Shown in pieces: positions 27,798-39,961 of a DNA stretch of 64,000 nucleotides. Below the pieces are notes generated by a model. That model searched no databases and was not told the DNA's origin. It saw nothing but the letters and a program-made list of their open reading frames with translations. Origin of the DNA: Hyperoodon ampullatus (lineage: Eukaryota > Chordata > Mammalia > Artiodactyla > Ziphiidae); assembly GCA_949752795.1 (NCBI GenBank), contig CATKHW010000293.1:186001-250000 (forward strand), read 5' to 3'. Position 1 is the stretch's first letter; each line of letters begins with the position of its first letter. The translations under genes were made by a program, and so were the position numbers.

Positions 27798-29533
27798 AAG
27801 TCACACAGAAAAAGCAAGTTATCATAAGATATCACTTACGAAGATCCTGTAAACATGGCTACACTTGAACTGAGCTAGGAAAGAGAACAGAGTCTTACAT
27901 TTGGAAAACACTCTTATGCCTGCTTAAGGGGGAAGGAGAGGTGGGGTGATGCATAAAACCAGAGTTTGATATAAGCACAGGTACCGTTCCAAAAACCAAC
28001 TATGGAATAGACAAGACCTACACCTTCCACAGTGAAAGGGACTCAAAACCCCATATTTCCCGCAGAAGAATATATCTGACTAGTAAGAATCTTAAAACCT
28101 ATGTATTGATATGTCTCTGTAAGGGAATCAAGTGTCTAGACTGGCATAAACATGGCAGCGAGAATCAGCAGAAATCCACTATCAAAAGGAATTTCACAAA
28201 CAAAACAAAAAAACAGGCAAATGCTTTACAATTCCTTCAGGGTCTCTGATGAAATCTGGAATGACCCTATCTACAACGACCGCTGGATGTGGCATAAGGC
28301 TGGACACTTGGGACTTAGAGGATTGGTGAGATTGGGTGAGCAAATGCAGACCTTGTAAACCAATAATGCATGGCACCCATTCCATGGGTCCCAACTCTGC
28401 TGGTTGAAGGGAATATTAATACAGCTATAACATGTACAGGAAACCTAGAGAATGGACACACTGTGAATACAAAAGGTTTCTAAAACTCAACGAATAGTCC
28501 CTCTCCTGGTGTTCCGGTTTGACTTTCCCACTGCTTTACTATCAATCTCCCGAATTGGAGAGACACCCCTTTTAACCTCCTGGTACACACACGTTGCCAA
28601 TTTGGCAGAGGATGAAAGGAAAGGGGGAGAACCAATGACAGAGTAGCTGTTAGGCATTTAGACGGGCATATGTCACTCTAATTTCACGGTAGGAAGAAGA
28701 ATTAACCAAAGTCTCAGCCTCCCACGGGGAACAAGTAGAGGTCCTGAACCAAAATTTTGGACGTGCGGTCAGCTCACAAAAAATAAGTTGAAAAATGGGG
28801 CTCAGGGCACAGCAATTCACAAACTGGAAGAGTAATAAAGGACAACTATCATCCAAAAATCTGTTGAGGGAAGGGAACGAGGCGGAGTTGAAATCGAGGC
28901 AGAATAGCAGGAAACAGATTTCAAGAGGTACGTTGGAATCGCCTTTAAAGCACAGGAAGAGTGGAACAACTTAGACAATGATGCACTTGGCCAAAAAGGG
29001 CGTATGCGTTTTCTCTTGAATATATTCAGGAGAAAACGCATACGCCCTTTTTGGCCAAGCAAGCAAGCGGGCAATGCAAATCTGCACTACAAAGAAGTAT
29101 CACTTCCCACCGGTCAAAAGGGACATCCGCAAAATGTGTAAAAACCAGAAAGGCAAGACAGGCCCTGGAGAACAGGGAGCCTTTTTATGCTGATGGGCGG
29201 GATGTAAATTGCCAACTGCCTCTATGGAGGAGTGCATTGTGTTCCCTAAAACAAGTAAACAACAGAGCTACAGAGCCAAGGGCACTACCAGTCTAGGGAA
29301 TATACCTTGGGAAAACTGAAAATCAATAAGACAGAGCCACCCCAAAATTTACGGCTGCACTGCTCACAATAACCTCAACTTCGGTACACCTTAAATATCC
29401 CAGGAAATATAAAAATGGTTCAAAAAATTGTGGTACTTACGTACGATGGAATATCCCTCAGCCATGAAATCAATGTCATAAGACCAGTAGCAACAAAATG
29501 TGTGGATTCTGTTATGATGATTCTAAGTGAAAT
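27798..29533 (+). repeat. Monomer 17, type C
   Basis: 1,736 bases; almost the same as monomer 13. Private changes AGAGTCTTACATT near 27890 and CTCTGCTGGTTG near 28396. Inverted repeat at 28986-29059. Confidence 0.88.
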
Positions 29534-31271
29534 AAGACACACAGAAAAAGAAATTTATCATAAGATATCACTTATGAAGAACCTGTAAACATGGCTACAC
29601 TTGAACTTAGCTAGGAAAGAGAACAGAGTCTCACATTTGGAAAACACTCTTATGCCTGCTTAAGGGGGAAGGAGAGGTGGGGTGATGCATAAAACCAGAG
29701 TTTCATATAAGCACACCTACCGTTCCGAAAACCAACTATGGAATAGACAAGACCTACACATTCCTCAGTGAAAGGGACTGAAAAGCCCATATTTCCCGCA
29801 GAAGAATATATCTGACTAGTAAGAATCTTAAAACCTATGTATTGATATGTCTCTGTAAGGGAATCAAGTGTGTCTAGACTGGCATAAACTTGGCAGCGAG
29901 AATCAGCTGAAACCCACTATCAAAAGGAATTTCACAAACAAACCAAAAAAACAGTGAAATTCTTTACAATTCCTTCAGGGTCTCTGATGAAATCTGGAAT
30001 GACCCTATCTACAACGACCGCTGGATGTGGCATAAGGCTGGACACTTGGGACTTAGAGGATTGGTGAGATTGGGTGAGCAAATGCAGACCTTGTAAACAA
30101 ATAATGCATGGCACCCATTCCATGGGTCCCAACTCTGCGGGTTGAAGGGAATATTAATACAGCTATAACATGTACAGGAAACCTAGAGAATGGACACACT
30201 CTGAATACAAAAGGTTTCTAAAACTCAACGAATAGTCCCTCTCCTGGTGTTCCGGTTTGACTTTCCAACTGCTTTACTATCAATCTCCCAACTTGGAGAG
30301 ACACCACTTTTAACCTCCTAGTACACACACGTTGCCAATTTGGCAGAGGATGAAAGGAAAGGGGGAGAACCAATGACAGAGTAGCTGTTAGGCATTTAGA
30401 CGGGAACATGTCACTCTAATTTCACGGGAGGAAGAAGAACTAACCAAAGTCTCAGCCTCCCACAGGTAAAAAGTAGAGGTCCTGAACCAAAATTTTGGAC
30501 TTGCGGTCAGCACACAAAAAATGAGCTGAAAAATGGGGCTCAGGGCACAGCAATTCACAAACTGGAAGAGTAATAAAGGACAACTATCATTTAAAAATCT
30601 GTTGAGGGAAGGCAACGAGGCGGAGGTGAAATCGAGGCAGAATAGCAGGAAACAGATTTCAAGAGGTATGTTGGAATCGCCTTTAAAGCACAGGAAGAGG
30701 GGCACAACTTCGACAATGATGCACTTGGCCAAAAAGGGCGTATGCGTTTTCTCCTGAATATATTCAGGGGAAAACGCATACGCCCTTTTTGGCAAACCAA
30801 GCAAGGGGGCAATGCAAATCTGCAATACAAAGAAGTATCACTTCCCACCGGTCAAAAGGGACATCCGCAAAATGTGTAAAAACCAGAAAGGCAAGACAGG
30901 CCCTGGAGAACAGGGAGCCTTGTTATGCTGATGGGGTGGATGTAAATTGCCAACTGCCTCTCTGGAGGAGTGCACTATGTTCCCTAAAAGAAGTAAACAA
31001 CAGAGCTACAGAGCCAAGGGCACTTCCAATCTAGGGAATATACCTTGGGAAAACTGAAAATCAATAAGCCAGAGCCACCGCAAAATTTAGGGCTGCACTG
31101 CTTACAAAAACCTCAACTTGGGTACACCTTAAATATCCCAGGAAATATAAAAATGGTTCAAAATTTTGTGGTACTTACGAACGATGGAATATCCCTCAGC
31201 CATGAAATCAATGTCATAAGACCAGTAGCAGCAAAATGGGTGGATTCAGGTACGATGATTCTAAGTGAAAT
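29534..31271 (+). repeat. Monomer 18, D/C hybrid joined to the right-hand family
   Basis: 1,738 bases. Begins as D, becomes C-like near 29990 (GATGAAATCTGG, CGACCGCTGG), returns to D-like (GTCAGCACAC near 30507), then from about 30690 resembles the monomers to the right (GGAAGAGGGGCAC, end AAAATGGGTGGATTCAGG). Inverted repeat at 30724-30797 with 34 of 37 pairs. First monomer whose ORF2-like frame runs to the L1 stop (31045-31326). Confidence 0.82.
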
Positions 31272-33008
31272 AAGTCACACAGAAAAAGAAACTTATCATA
31301 AGATATCACTTATGAAGATGCTGTAAACATGGCTACACTTGAACTGAGTTAGGAAAGAGAACAGTGTCTCACATTTAGAAAACACTCTTATGCCTGCTTA
31401 AGGGGGAAGGAGAGGTGGGGTGATGTATAAAACCAGAGTTTGATATAAGCACAGGTACCGTTCCAAAAACCAACTATGGAATAGACAAGACCTACACCTT
31501 CCTCAGTGAAAGGGACTCAAAATCCCATATTTCCCGCAGAGGAATATATCTGACTAGTAAGAATCTTAAAACCTATGTATTGATATGTCACCGTAAGGGA
31601 ATCAAGTGTGTCTAGACTGGCATAAACATGGCAGCGAGAATCAGCTCAAACCCACTATAAAAAGGAATTTCAAAAACAAAACAAAAAAACTGGGAAATTC
31701 TTTACAATTCCTTCAGGGTCTCTGATGAAACCTGGAATTACCCTATCTACAACGACAGCTGGATGTGGCATAAGGCTGGATAATTGGGACTGAGAGGATT
31801 GGTGAGATTGGTGAGCAAATTCAGACCCTTTAAAGCAATAATGCCTGGCACCCATTCCATGGTTCCCAACTCTCCATGTTGAAGAGAATATTACTACAGT
31901 TATAACATGTACGGGAAACCTAGAGAACAGACACACTGTGAATACGAAAGGATTCTAAAACTCAACGAATAGTCCCTCTCCAGGTGCTCCGGTTTGACTT
32001 TCCATCTGCTTTACTATCAACCTCCCAACTTGGAGAGACAGACCCTTTAACCTCCTGGTTCACACAGGTTGCCAATTTGGCAGAGGATGAAAGGGAATAG
32101 GGAGAACCAATGAGAGAGTAGCTGTTAGGCATTTGGACGGGCACATATCACTGTAATTTCCCGGCAGGAAGAAGAATTAACCAAATTCCCAGCCACCCAC
32201 CGGGAACCAGTATAGGTCCTGAACCAAAATTTTGGACTTGCGGTCAGCTCACCAAAAACGAGTTGAAAAATGGAGCTCAGGGGCACAGCAATTCACAAAC
32301 TGGCCGAGTAATAAAGGACAACTATCGTCCAAAAATCTGTTGAGGGAAGGCAACGAGGCGGACTTGAAAGCGAGGCAGAATAGCAGGAAACAGATTTCAA
32401 GAGGTACGTTGGAATCGCCTTTAAAGCACAGGAAGAGGGGCACAACTTCGACAATGATGCACTTGGCCAAAAAGGGCATATGCGTTTTCTCCTGAATATA
32501 TTCAGGAGAAAACGCATATGCCCTTTTCGGCCAAGCAAGCAAGCGGGCAATGCAAATCTGCACTACAAAGAAGTATCACTTCCCACCTGTCAAAAGGGAC
32601 ATCCACAAAATGTGTAAACACCAGACAGGCAAGACAAGCCCTGGAGAACAGGGAGCCTTGTTATGCTGATGGGCGGGATGTAAATTGCCAACTGCCTCTC
32701 TGGAAGACTGCATTGTGTTCCCTAAAACAAGTAAAGAACAGAGCTACAGAGCCAAGGGCACTACCAGTCTAGGGAATATACCTTGGGAAACTGAAAATCA
32801 ATAAGACAGAGCCACCCCAAAATTCAGGGCTGCACTGCTTACAAGGACCTCAACTTGGGTACACCTTAAATATCCCAGGAAATATAAAAATGGTTCAAAA
32901 AATTGTGGTACTTACGTACGATGGAATATCCCTCAGCCATGAAATCAATGTCATAAGACCAGTAGCAGCAAAATGGGTGGATTCAGGTACGATGATTCTA
33001 AGTGAAAT
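31272..33008 (+). repeat. Monomer 19, transition type
   Basis: 1,737 bases. Private changes: GGATAATTGGG near 31778, TCCATGTTGAAGAG near 31873, and one A lost near 32787 that shifts the ORF2-like frame. Inverted repeat at 32462-32535 with 36 of 37 pairs, where both arms read GGGCATATGCG-type instead of GGGCGTATGCG-type. Confidence 0.88.
32462..32535. repeat. Palindrome of monomer 19 with matched arm change
   Basis: 36 of 37 pairs. The left arm has GGGCATATGCG and the right arm CGCATATGCCC, so the usual G-C pair has become A-T on both sides. The only mispair is CTTTTC near 32522-32527. Confidence 0.9.
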
Positions 33009-34746
33009 AAGTCACACAGAAAAAGAAACTTATCATAAGATATCACTTATGAAGATCCTGTAAACATGGCTACACTTGAACGGAGTTAGGAAAGAGAACA
33101 GTGTCTCACATTTAAAAAACACTCTTATGCCTGCTTAAGGCGGAAGGAGAGGTGGGGTGATGCATAAAACCAGAGTTTGATATAAGCACAGGTACCGTTC
33201 CAAAAACCAACTATGGAATAGACAAGACCTACACCTTCCTCAGTGAAAGGGACTCAAAACCCCATATTTCCCGCAGAGGAATATATCTGACTAGTAAGAA
33301 TCTTAAAACCTATGTATTGATATGTCTCCGTAAGGGAATCAAGTGTGTCTAGACTGGCATAAACATGGCAGCGAGAATCAGCTCAAACCCACTATAAAAA
33401 GGAATTTCAAAAACAAAACAAAAAAACTGGGAAATTCTTTACAATTCCTTCAGGGTCAATGATGAAACCTGGAATGACCCTATCTACAACGACAGCTGGA
33501 TGTGGCATAAGGAGGGACACTTGGGACTGAGTCGATTGGTGAGATTGGGTGAGCAAATGCAGACCCTTTAAATCACAAATGCCTGGCACCCATTCCATGG
33601 GTCCCAACTCTCCAGGTTGAAGGGAATATTACTACAGCTATAACATGTACGGGAAATCTAGAGAACGGACACATTGTGAATAGAAAGGTTTCTAAAACTC
33701 AACGAATAGTCCCTCTCCTGGTGCTCCCGTTTTACTTTCCATCTGCTTTACTATCAACCTCCCAACTTGGAGAGACAGCCCCTTTAACCTCCTGGTTCGC
33801 ACAGGTTGCCAATCTGGCAGAGGATGAAAGGGAAGAGGGAGAACCAATGAGAGAGTAGCTGTTAGGCATTTGGACGGGCACATATCAGTCTAATGTCCCG
33901 GCAGGAAGAAGAATTAACCAAAGTCTCAGCCACCCACCGGGAAACAGCATAGTTCCTGAACCAAAATTTTGGACATGCGGTCAGCTCACAAAAAACGAGT
34001 TGAAAAATGGAGCTCAGGGGCACAGCAATTCACAAACTGGCACAGTAATAAAGGACAACTATCGTCCAAAAATCTGTTGAGGGAAGGCAACGAGGCGGAG
34101 TTGAAAGCGAGACACAATAGCAGGAAACAGATTTCAAGAGGTACGTTGGAATCGCCTTTAAAGCACAGGAAGAGGGGCACAACTTCGACAATGATGCACT
34201 TGGCCAAAAAGGGCGTATGCATTTTCTCTTGAATATGTTCATGAGAAAACGCATACACCCATTATGGCCAAGCAAGGAAGGGGGCAATGCCAATCTGCAC
34301 TACAAAGAAGTATCACTTCCCACCGGTCAAATGGGACATCCACAAAATACGTAAAAACCAGAATGGCAAGACAGGCCCTGGAGAACAGGGAGCCTTGTTA
34401 TGCTGATTGGCGGGATGTAAATTGCCAACTGCCTCTCTGGAGGAGTGCATTGTGTACCCTAAAACAAGTAAACAACAGAGCTACAGAGCCAAGGGCACTT
34501 CCAGTCTAGGGAATATACCTTGGGAAAACTGAAAATCAATAAGACAGAGCCACCCCAAAATTTAGGGCTGTACTGCTTACAAGGACCTCAACTTGGGTTC
34601 ACCTTAAATATCCCAGGAAATATAAATATGGTTCAAAAAATTGTGGTATTTACGTACAATGGAATATCCATCAGCCATGAAATCAATGTCATAAGACCAG
34701 TAGCAGCAAAATGGGTTGATTCAGGTACGATAATTCTAAGTGAAAT
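33009..34746 (+). repeat. Monomer 20, transition type
   Basis: 1,738 bases; the most divergent of the right-hand family. Private changes include GGGTCAATGATG, GAGTCGATTGG and ACATTGTGAATAG. The inverted repeat at 34199-34272 is eroded to about 31 of 37 pairs. Confidence 0.88.
34199..34272. repeat. Eroded palindrome of monomer 20
   Basis: About six mispairs, including CATACACCCATTATGGCC on the right arm and GAATATGTTCATG at the centre. It lies only 1.7 kb from a 36/37 copy on one side and a perfect copy on the other. Confidence 0.88.
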
Positions 34747-36484
34747 AAGTCACACAGAAAAAGAAACTTATCATAAGATATCACTTATGAAGATCCTGTA
34801 AACATGGCTACACTTGAACTGAGTTAGGAAAGAGAACAGAGTCTCAAATTTAGAAAATTCTCTTATGCCTGCTTAAGGGGGAAGGAGAGGTGGGGTGATG
34901 CATAAAACCAGAGTTTGATATAAGCACAGGTACCGTTCCAAAAACCAACTATGGAATAGACAAGACCTACACCTTCCTCAGTGAAAGGGACTCAAAACAC
35001 CATATTTCCCGCAGAGGAATATATCTGACTAGTAAGAATCTTAAAACCTATGTATTGATATGTCTCCATAAGGGAATCAAGTGTGTCTAGACTGGCATAA
35101 TCATGGCGGCGAGAATCACCTCAAACCCACTATAAAAAGGAATTTCAAAAACAAAACAAAAAACTGGGAAATTCTTTACAATTCCTTCAGGGTCTCTGAT
35201 GAAAGCTGGAATGACCCTATCTACAACGACAGCTGGATGTGGCATAAGGAGGGACACTTGGGACTGAGACGGTTGGTGAGATTGGGTGAGCAAATGCAGA
35301 CCCTTTAAAGCAATAATGCATGGCACCCATTCCATGGGTCCGAACTCTCCAGGTTGAAGGGAATATTACTACAGCTATAACATGTGCGGGAAACCTAGAG
35401 AACGGACACACTGTGAATACGAAAGGTTTCTAAAACTCAACGAATAGTCCCTCTCCTGGTGCTCCGGTTTGACTTTCCGTCTGCTTTACTATCAACCTCC
35501 CAACTTGGAGAGACAGCCCCTTTAACCTCTTGGTTCGCACAGGTTGCCAATTTGGCAGAGGATGAAAGGGAAGAGGGAGAACCAATGAGAGAGTAGCTGT
35601 TAGGCATTTGGACGGGCACATATCACTGTAATTTCCCGGCAGGAAGAAGAATTAACCAAATTCTCAGCCACCCACCGGGAACCAGTATAGGTCCTGAACC
35701 AAAATTTTGGACTTGCGGTCAGCTCACCAAAAACGAGTTGAAAAATGGAGCTCAGGGGCACAGCAATTCACAAACTGGCCGAGTAATAAAGGACAACTAT
35801 CGTCCAAAAATCTGTTGAGGGAAGGCAACGAGGCGGACTTGAAAGCGAGGCAGAATAGCAGGAAACAGATTTCAAGAGGTACGTTGGAATCGCCTTTAAA
35901 GCACAGGAAGAGGGGCACAACTTCGACAATGATGCACTTGGCCAAAAAGGGCGTATGCGTTTTCTCCTGAATATATTCAGGAGAAAACGCATACGCCCTT
36001 TTTGGCCAAGCAAGCAAGCGGGCAATGCAAATCAGCACTACAAAGAAGTATCACTTCCCACCGGTCAAAAGGGACATCCACAAAATGTGTAGGAACAAGA
36101 AAGGCAAGACAGGCCCTGGAGAACAGGGAGCCTTGTTATGCTGATGGGCGGGATGTAAATTGCCAACTGCCTCTCTGGAGGAGTGCATTCTGTTCCCTAA
36201 AACAAGTAAAGAACAGAGCTACAGAGCCAAGGGCACTACCAGTCTAGGGAATATACCTTGGGAAAACTGAAAATCAATAAGACAGAGCCACCTCAAAATT
36301 TAGGGCTGCACTGCATACAAGGGCCTCAACTTGGATACACCTTAAATATCCCAGAAAATATAAACATGGTTCAAAAAATTGTGGTACTTACGTACGATAG
36401 AATATCCCTCAGCCATGAAATCAATGTCATAAGACCAGTAGCAGCAAAATGGGTGGATTCAGGTACGATGATTCTAAGTGAAAT
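34747..36484 (+). repeat. Monomer 21, transition type
   Basis: 1,738 bases. First monomer with a perfect 74-base palindrome (35937-36010). Private changes: GAAAATTCTCTTATG near 34853, ATCATGGCGGCG near 35100, GTGTAGGAACAAG near 36086. Confidence 0.88.
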
Positions 36485-38223
36485 AAGTCACACAGAAAAA
36501 GAAACTTATCATAAGATATCACTTATGAAGATCCTGTAAACATGGCTACACTTGAACTGAGTTAGGAAAGAGAACAGTGTCTCACATTTAGAAAACACTC
36601 TTATACCTGCTTAAGGGGGAAGGAGAGGTGGGGTGATGCATAAAACCAGAGTTTGATATAAGCACAGGTACCGTTCCAAAAACCAACTATGGAATAGACA
36701 AGACCTACACCGTCCTCAGCGAAAGGGACTCAAAACCCCATATTTCCCGCAGAGGAAAATATCTGACTAGTAAGAATCTTAAAACCTATGTATTGATATG
36801 TCTCCGTAAGGGAATCAAGTGTGTCTAGACTGGCATAAACATGGCAGCGAGAATCAGCTCAAACCCACTATAAAAAGGAATTTCAAAAACAAAACAAAAA
36901 AACTGGGAAATTCTTTACAATTCCTTCAGGGTCTCTGATGAAAGCTGGAATGACCCTATCTACAACGACAGCTGGATGTGGCATAAGGAGGGACACTTGG
37001 GACTGAGACGATTGGTGAGATTGGGTGAGCAAATGCAGACCCTTTAAAGCAATAATGCATGGCACCCATTCCATGGGTCCGAACTCTCCAGGTTGAAGGG
37101 AATATTACTACAGCTGTAACATGTGCGGGAAACCTAGAGAACGGACACACTGTGAATACGAAAGGTTTCTAAAACTCAACGCATAGTCCCTCTCCTGGTG
37201 CTCCGGTTTGACTTTCCGTCTGCTTTACTATCAACCTCCCAACTTGGAGAGACAGCTCCTTTAACCTCTTGGTTCGCACAGGTTGCCAATTTGGCAGAGG
37301 ATGAAAGGGAAGAGGGAGAACCAATGAGAGAGTAGCTGTTAGGCATTTGGACGGGCACATATCACTGTAATTTCCCGGCAGGAAGAAGAATTAACCAAAT
37401 TCTCAGCCACCCACCGGGAACCAGTATAGGTCCTGAACCAAAATTTTGGACTTGCGGTCAGCTCACCAAAAACGAGTTGAAAAATGGAGCTCAGGGGCAC
37501 AGCAATTCACAAACTGGCCGAGTAATAAAGGACAACTATCGTCCAAAAATCTGTTGAGGGAAGGCAACGAGGCGGACTTGAAAGCGAGGCAGAATAGCAG
37601 GAAACAGATTTCAAGAGGTACGTTGGAATCGCCTTTAAAGCACAGGAAGAGGGGCACAACTTCGACAATGATGCACTTGGCCAAAAAGGGCGTATGCGTT
37701 TTCTCCTGAATATATTCAGGAGAAAACGCATACGCCCTTTTTGGCCAAGCAAGCAAGCGGGCAATGCAAATCTGCACTACAAAGAAGTATCACTTCCCAC
37801 CGGTCAAAAGGGACATCCACAAAATGTGTAAGAACAAGAAAGGCAAGACAGGCCCTGGAGAACAGGGAGCCTTGTTATGCTGATGGGCGGGATGTAAATT
37901 GCCAACTGCCTCTCTGGAGGAGTGCATTCTGTTCCCTAAAACAAGTAAACAACAGAGCTACAGAGCCAAGGGCACTACCAGTCTAGGGAATATACCTTGG
38001 GAAAACTGAAAATCAATAAGACAGAGCCACCCCAAAATTTAAGGCTGCACTGCATACAAGGACCTCAACTTGGATACACCTTAAGTATCCCAGAAAATAT
38101 AAACATGGTTCAAAAAATTGTGGTACTTACGTACGATGGAATATCCCTCAGCCATGAAATCAATGTCATAAGACCAGTAGCAGCAAAATGGGTGGATTCA
38201 GGTACGATGATTCTAAGTGAAAT
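36485..38223 (+). repeat. Monomer 22, early homogeneous family
   Basis: 1,739 bases. Carries TGTCTCCGTAAGG together with GACGATTGG and an a/c-like 3' end (AGTAAACAAC, TACTTACG), so it fits none of the later subtypes exactly. Perfect palindrome 37676-37749. Confidence 0.88.
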
Positions 38224-39961
38224 AAGTCACACAGAAAAAGAAACTTATCATAAGATATCACTTATGAAGATCCTGTAAACATGGCTACACTTGAACTGAG
38301 TTAGGAAAGAGAACAGTGTCTCACATTTAGAAAACACTCTTGTACCTGCTTAAGGGGGAAGGTGAGGTGGGGTGATGAATAAAACCAGAGTTTGATATAA
38401 GCACAGGTACCGTTCCAAAAACCAACTATGGAATAGACAAGACCTACACCGTCCTCAGCGAAAGGGACTCAAAACCCCATATTTCCCGCAGAGGAAAATA
38501 TCTGACTAGTAAGAATCTTAAAACCTATGTATTGATATGTCTCCATAAGGGAATCAAGTGTGTCTAGACTGGCATAAACATGGCAGCGAGAATCAGCTCA
38601 AACCCACTATAAAAAGGAATTTCAAAAACAAAACAAAAAAACTGGGAAATTCTTTACAATTCCTTCAGGGTCTCTGATGAAAGCTGGAATGACCCTATCT
38701 ACAACGACAGCTGGATGTGGCATAAGGAGGGACACTTGGGACTGAGACGATTGGTGAGATTGGGTGAGCAAATGCAGACCCTTTAAAGCAATAATGCATG
38801 GCACCCATTCCATGGGTCCGAACTCTCCAGGTTGAAGGGAATATTACTACAGCTGTAACATGTGCGGGAAACCTAGAGAACGGACACACTGTGAATACGA
38901 AAGGTTTCTAAAACTCAACGCATAGTCCCTCTCCTGGTGCTCCGGTTTGCTTTCCGTCTGCTTTACTATCAACCTCCCAACTTGGAGAGACAGCTCCTTT
39001 AACCTCTTGGTTCGCACAGGTTGCCAATTTGGCAGAGGATGTAAGGGAAGAGGGAGAACCAATGAGAGAGTAGCTGTTAGGCATTTGGACGGGCACATAT
39101 CACTGTAATTTCCCGGCAGGAAGAAGAATTAACCAAATTCTCAGCCACCCACCGGGAACCAGTATAGGTCCTGAACCAAAATTTTGGACTTGCGGTCAGC
39201 TCACCAAAAACGAGTTGAAAAATGGAGCTCAGGGGCACAGCAATTCACAAACTGGCCGAGTAATAAAGGACAACTATCGTCCAAAAATCTGTTGAGGGAA
39301 GGCAACGAGGCGGACTTGAAAGCGAGGCAGAATAGCAGGAAACAGATTTCAAGAGGTACGTTGGAATCGCCTTTAAAGCACAGGAAGAGGGGCACAACTT
39401 CGACAATGATGCACTTGGCCAAAAAGGGCGTATGCGTTTTCTCTTGAATATATTCAGGAGAAAACGCATACGCCCTTTTTGGCCAAGCAAGCAAGCGGGC
39501 AATGCAAATCTGCACTACAAAGAAGTATCACTTCCCACCACTCAAAAGGGACATCCACAAAATGTGTAAGAACAAGAAAGGCAAGACAGGCCCTGGAGAA
39601 CAGGGAGCCTTGTTATGCTGATGGGCGGGATGTAAATTGCCAACTGCCTCTCTGGAGGAGTGCATTCTGTTCCCTAAAACAAGTAAAGAACAGAGCTACA
39701 GAGCCAAGGGCACTACCAGCCTAGGGAATATACCTTGGGAAAACTGAAAATCAATAAGACAGAGCCACCCCAAAATTTAGGGCTGCACTGCATACAAGGA
39801 CCTCAACTTGGATACACCTTAAGTATCCCAGAAAATATAAACATGGTTCAAAAAATTGTGGTAATTACGTACGATGGAATATCCCTCAGCCATGAAATCA
39901 ATGTCATAAGACCAGTAGCAGCAAAATGGGTGGATTCAGGTACGATGATTCTAAGTGAAAT
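38224..39961 (+). repeat. Monomer 23, d-like
   Basis: 1,738 bases: one base missing in GGTTTGCTTTCC near 38943. d-like 5' half (AAGGTGAGG, GATGAATAAA) and 3' end. Palindrome 39414-39487 has one mismatch (CTCTTG), the same change seen in type C. Private CCACCACTC near 39534. Confidence 0.88.

Larger units (their letters stand above)
1..31271 (+). repeat. Region 1: diverged monomer families A-E, four-monomer higher-order organisation
   Basis: Eighteen monomers fall into recognisable types. A has ATTACATGCGT and an eroded palindrome. B has GTGGAATGAGG at its end and GCGAAAAAGG in the palindrome. C has GGAAGAGTGGAAC and ends GCAACAAAATGTGTGG. D starts with TTTCATATAAGCACACC and has GTCAGCACAC. 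E has CTGCTAGAGTTGGAAGG. Read in order: A B C D, A/E, E/B, C, D/E, E/B, C/D, A B C D, A B C D-hybrid. Neighbours differ visibly from each other, while copies of one type thousands of bases apart are almost the same, which defines higher-order repeats. Confidence 0.85.
24323..31271 (+). repeat. Four-monomer higher-order repeat A-B-C-D', copy 3, last monomer hybrid
   Basis: The A (24323), B (26061) and C (27798) monomers nearly match copy 2. The fourth (29534) starts as D, passes through C-like sequence and ends like the monomers to its right. This is the last recognisable four-monomer unit. Confidence 0.8.
31272..39961 (+). repeat. Region 2: transition monomers without a clear higher-order pattern
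   Basis: Five monomers (31272, 33009, 34747, 36485, 38224) belong to the right-hand family but each of the first three carries private changes: a one-base deletion near 32787, a battered palindrome at 34199-34272, and ACATTGTGAATAG near 33670. Divergence falls from left to right. The last two are already close to the homogeneous family. This is what the edge of a homogenised satellite block usually looks like. Confidence 0.75.
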
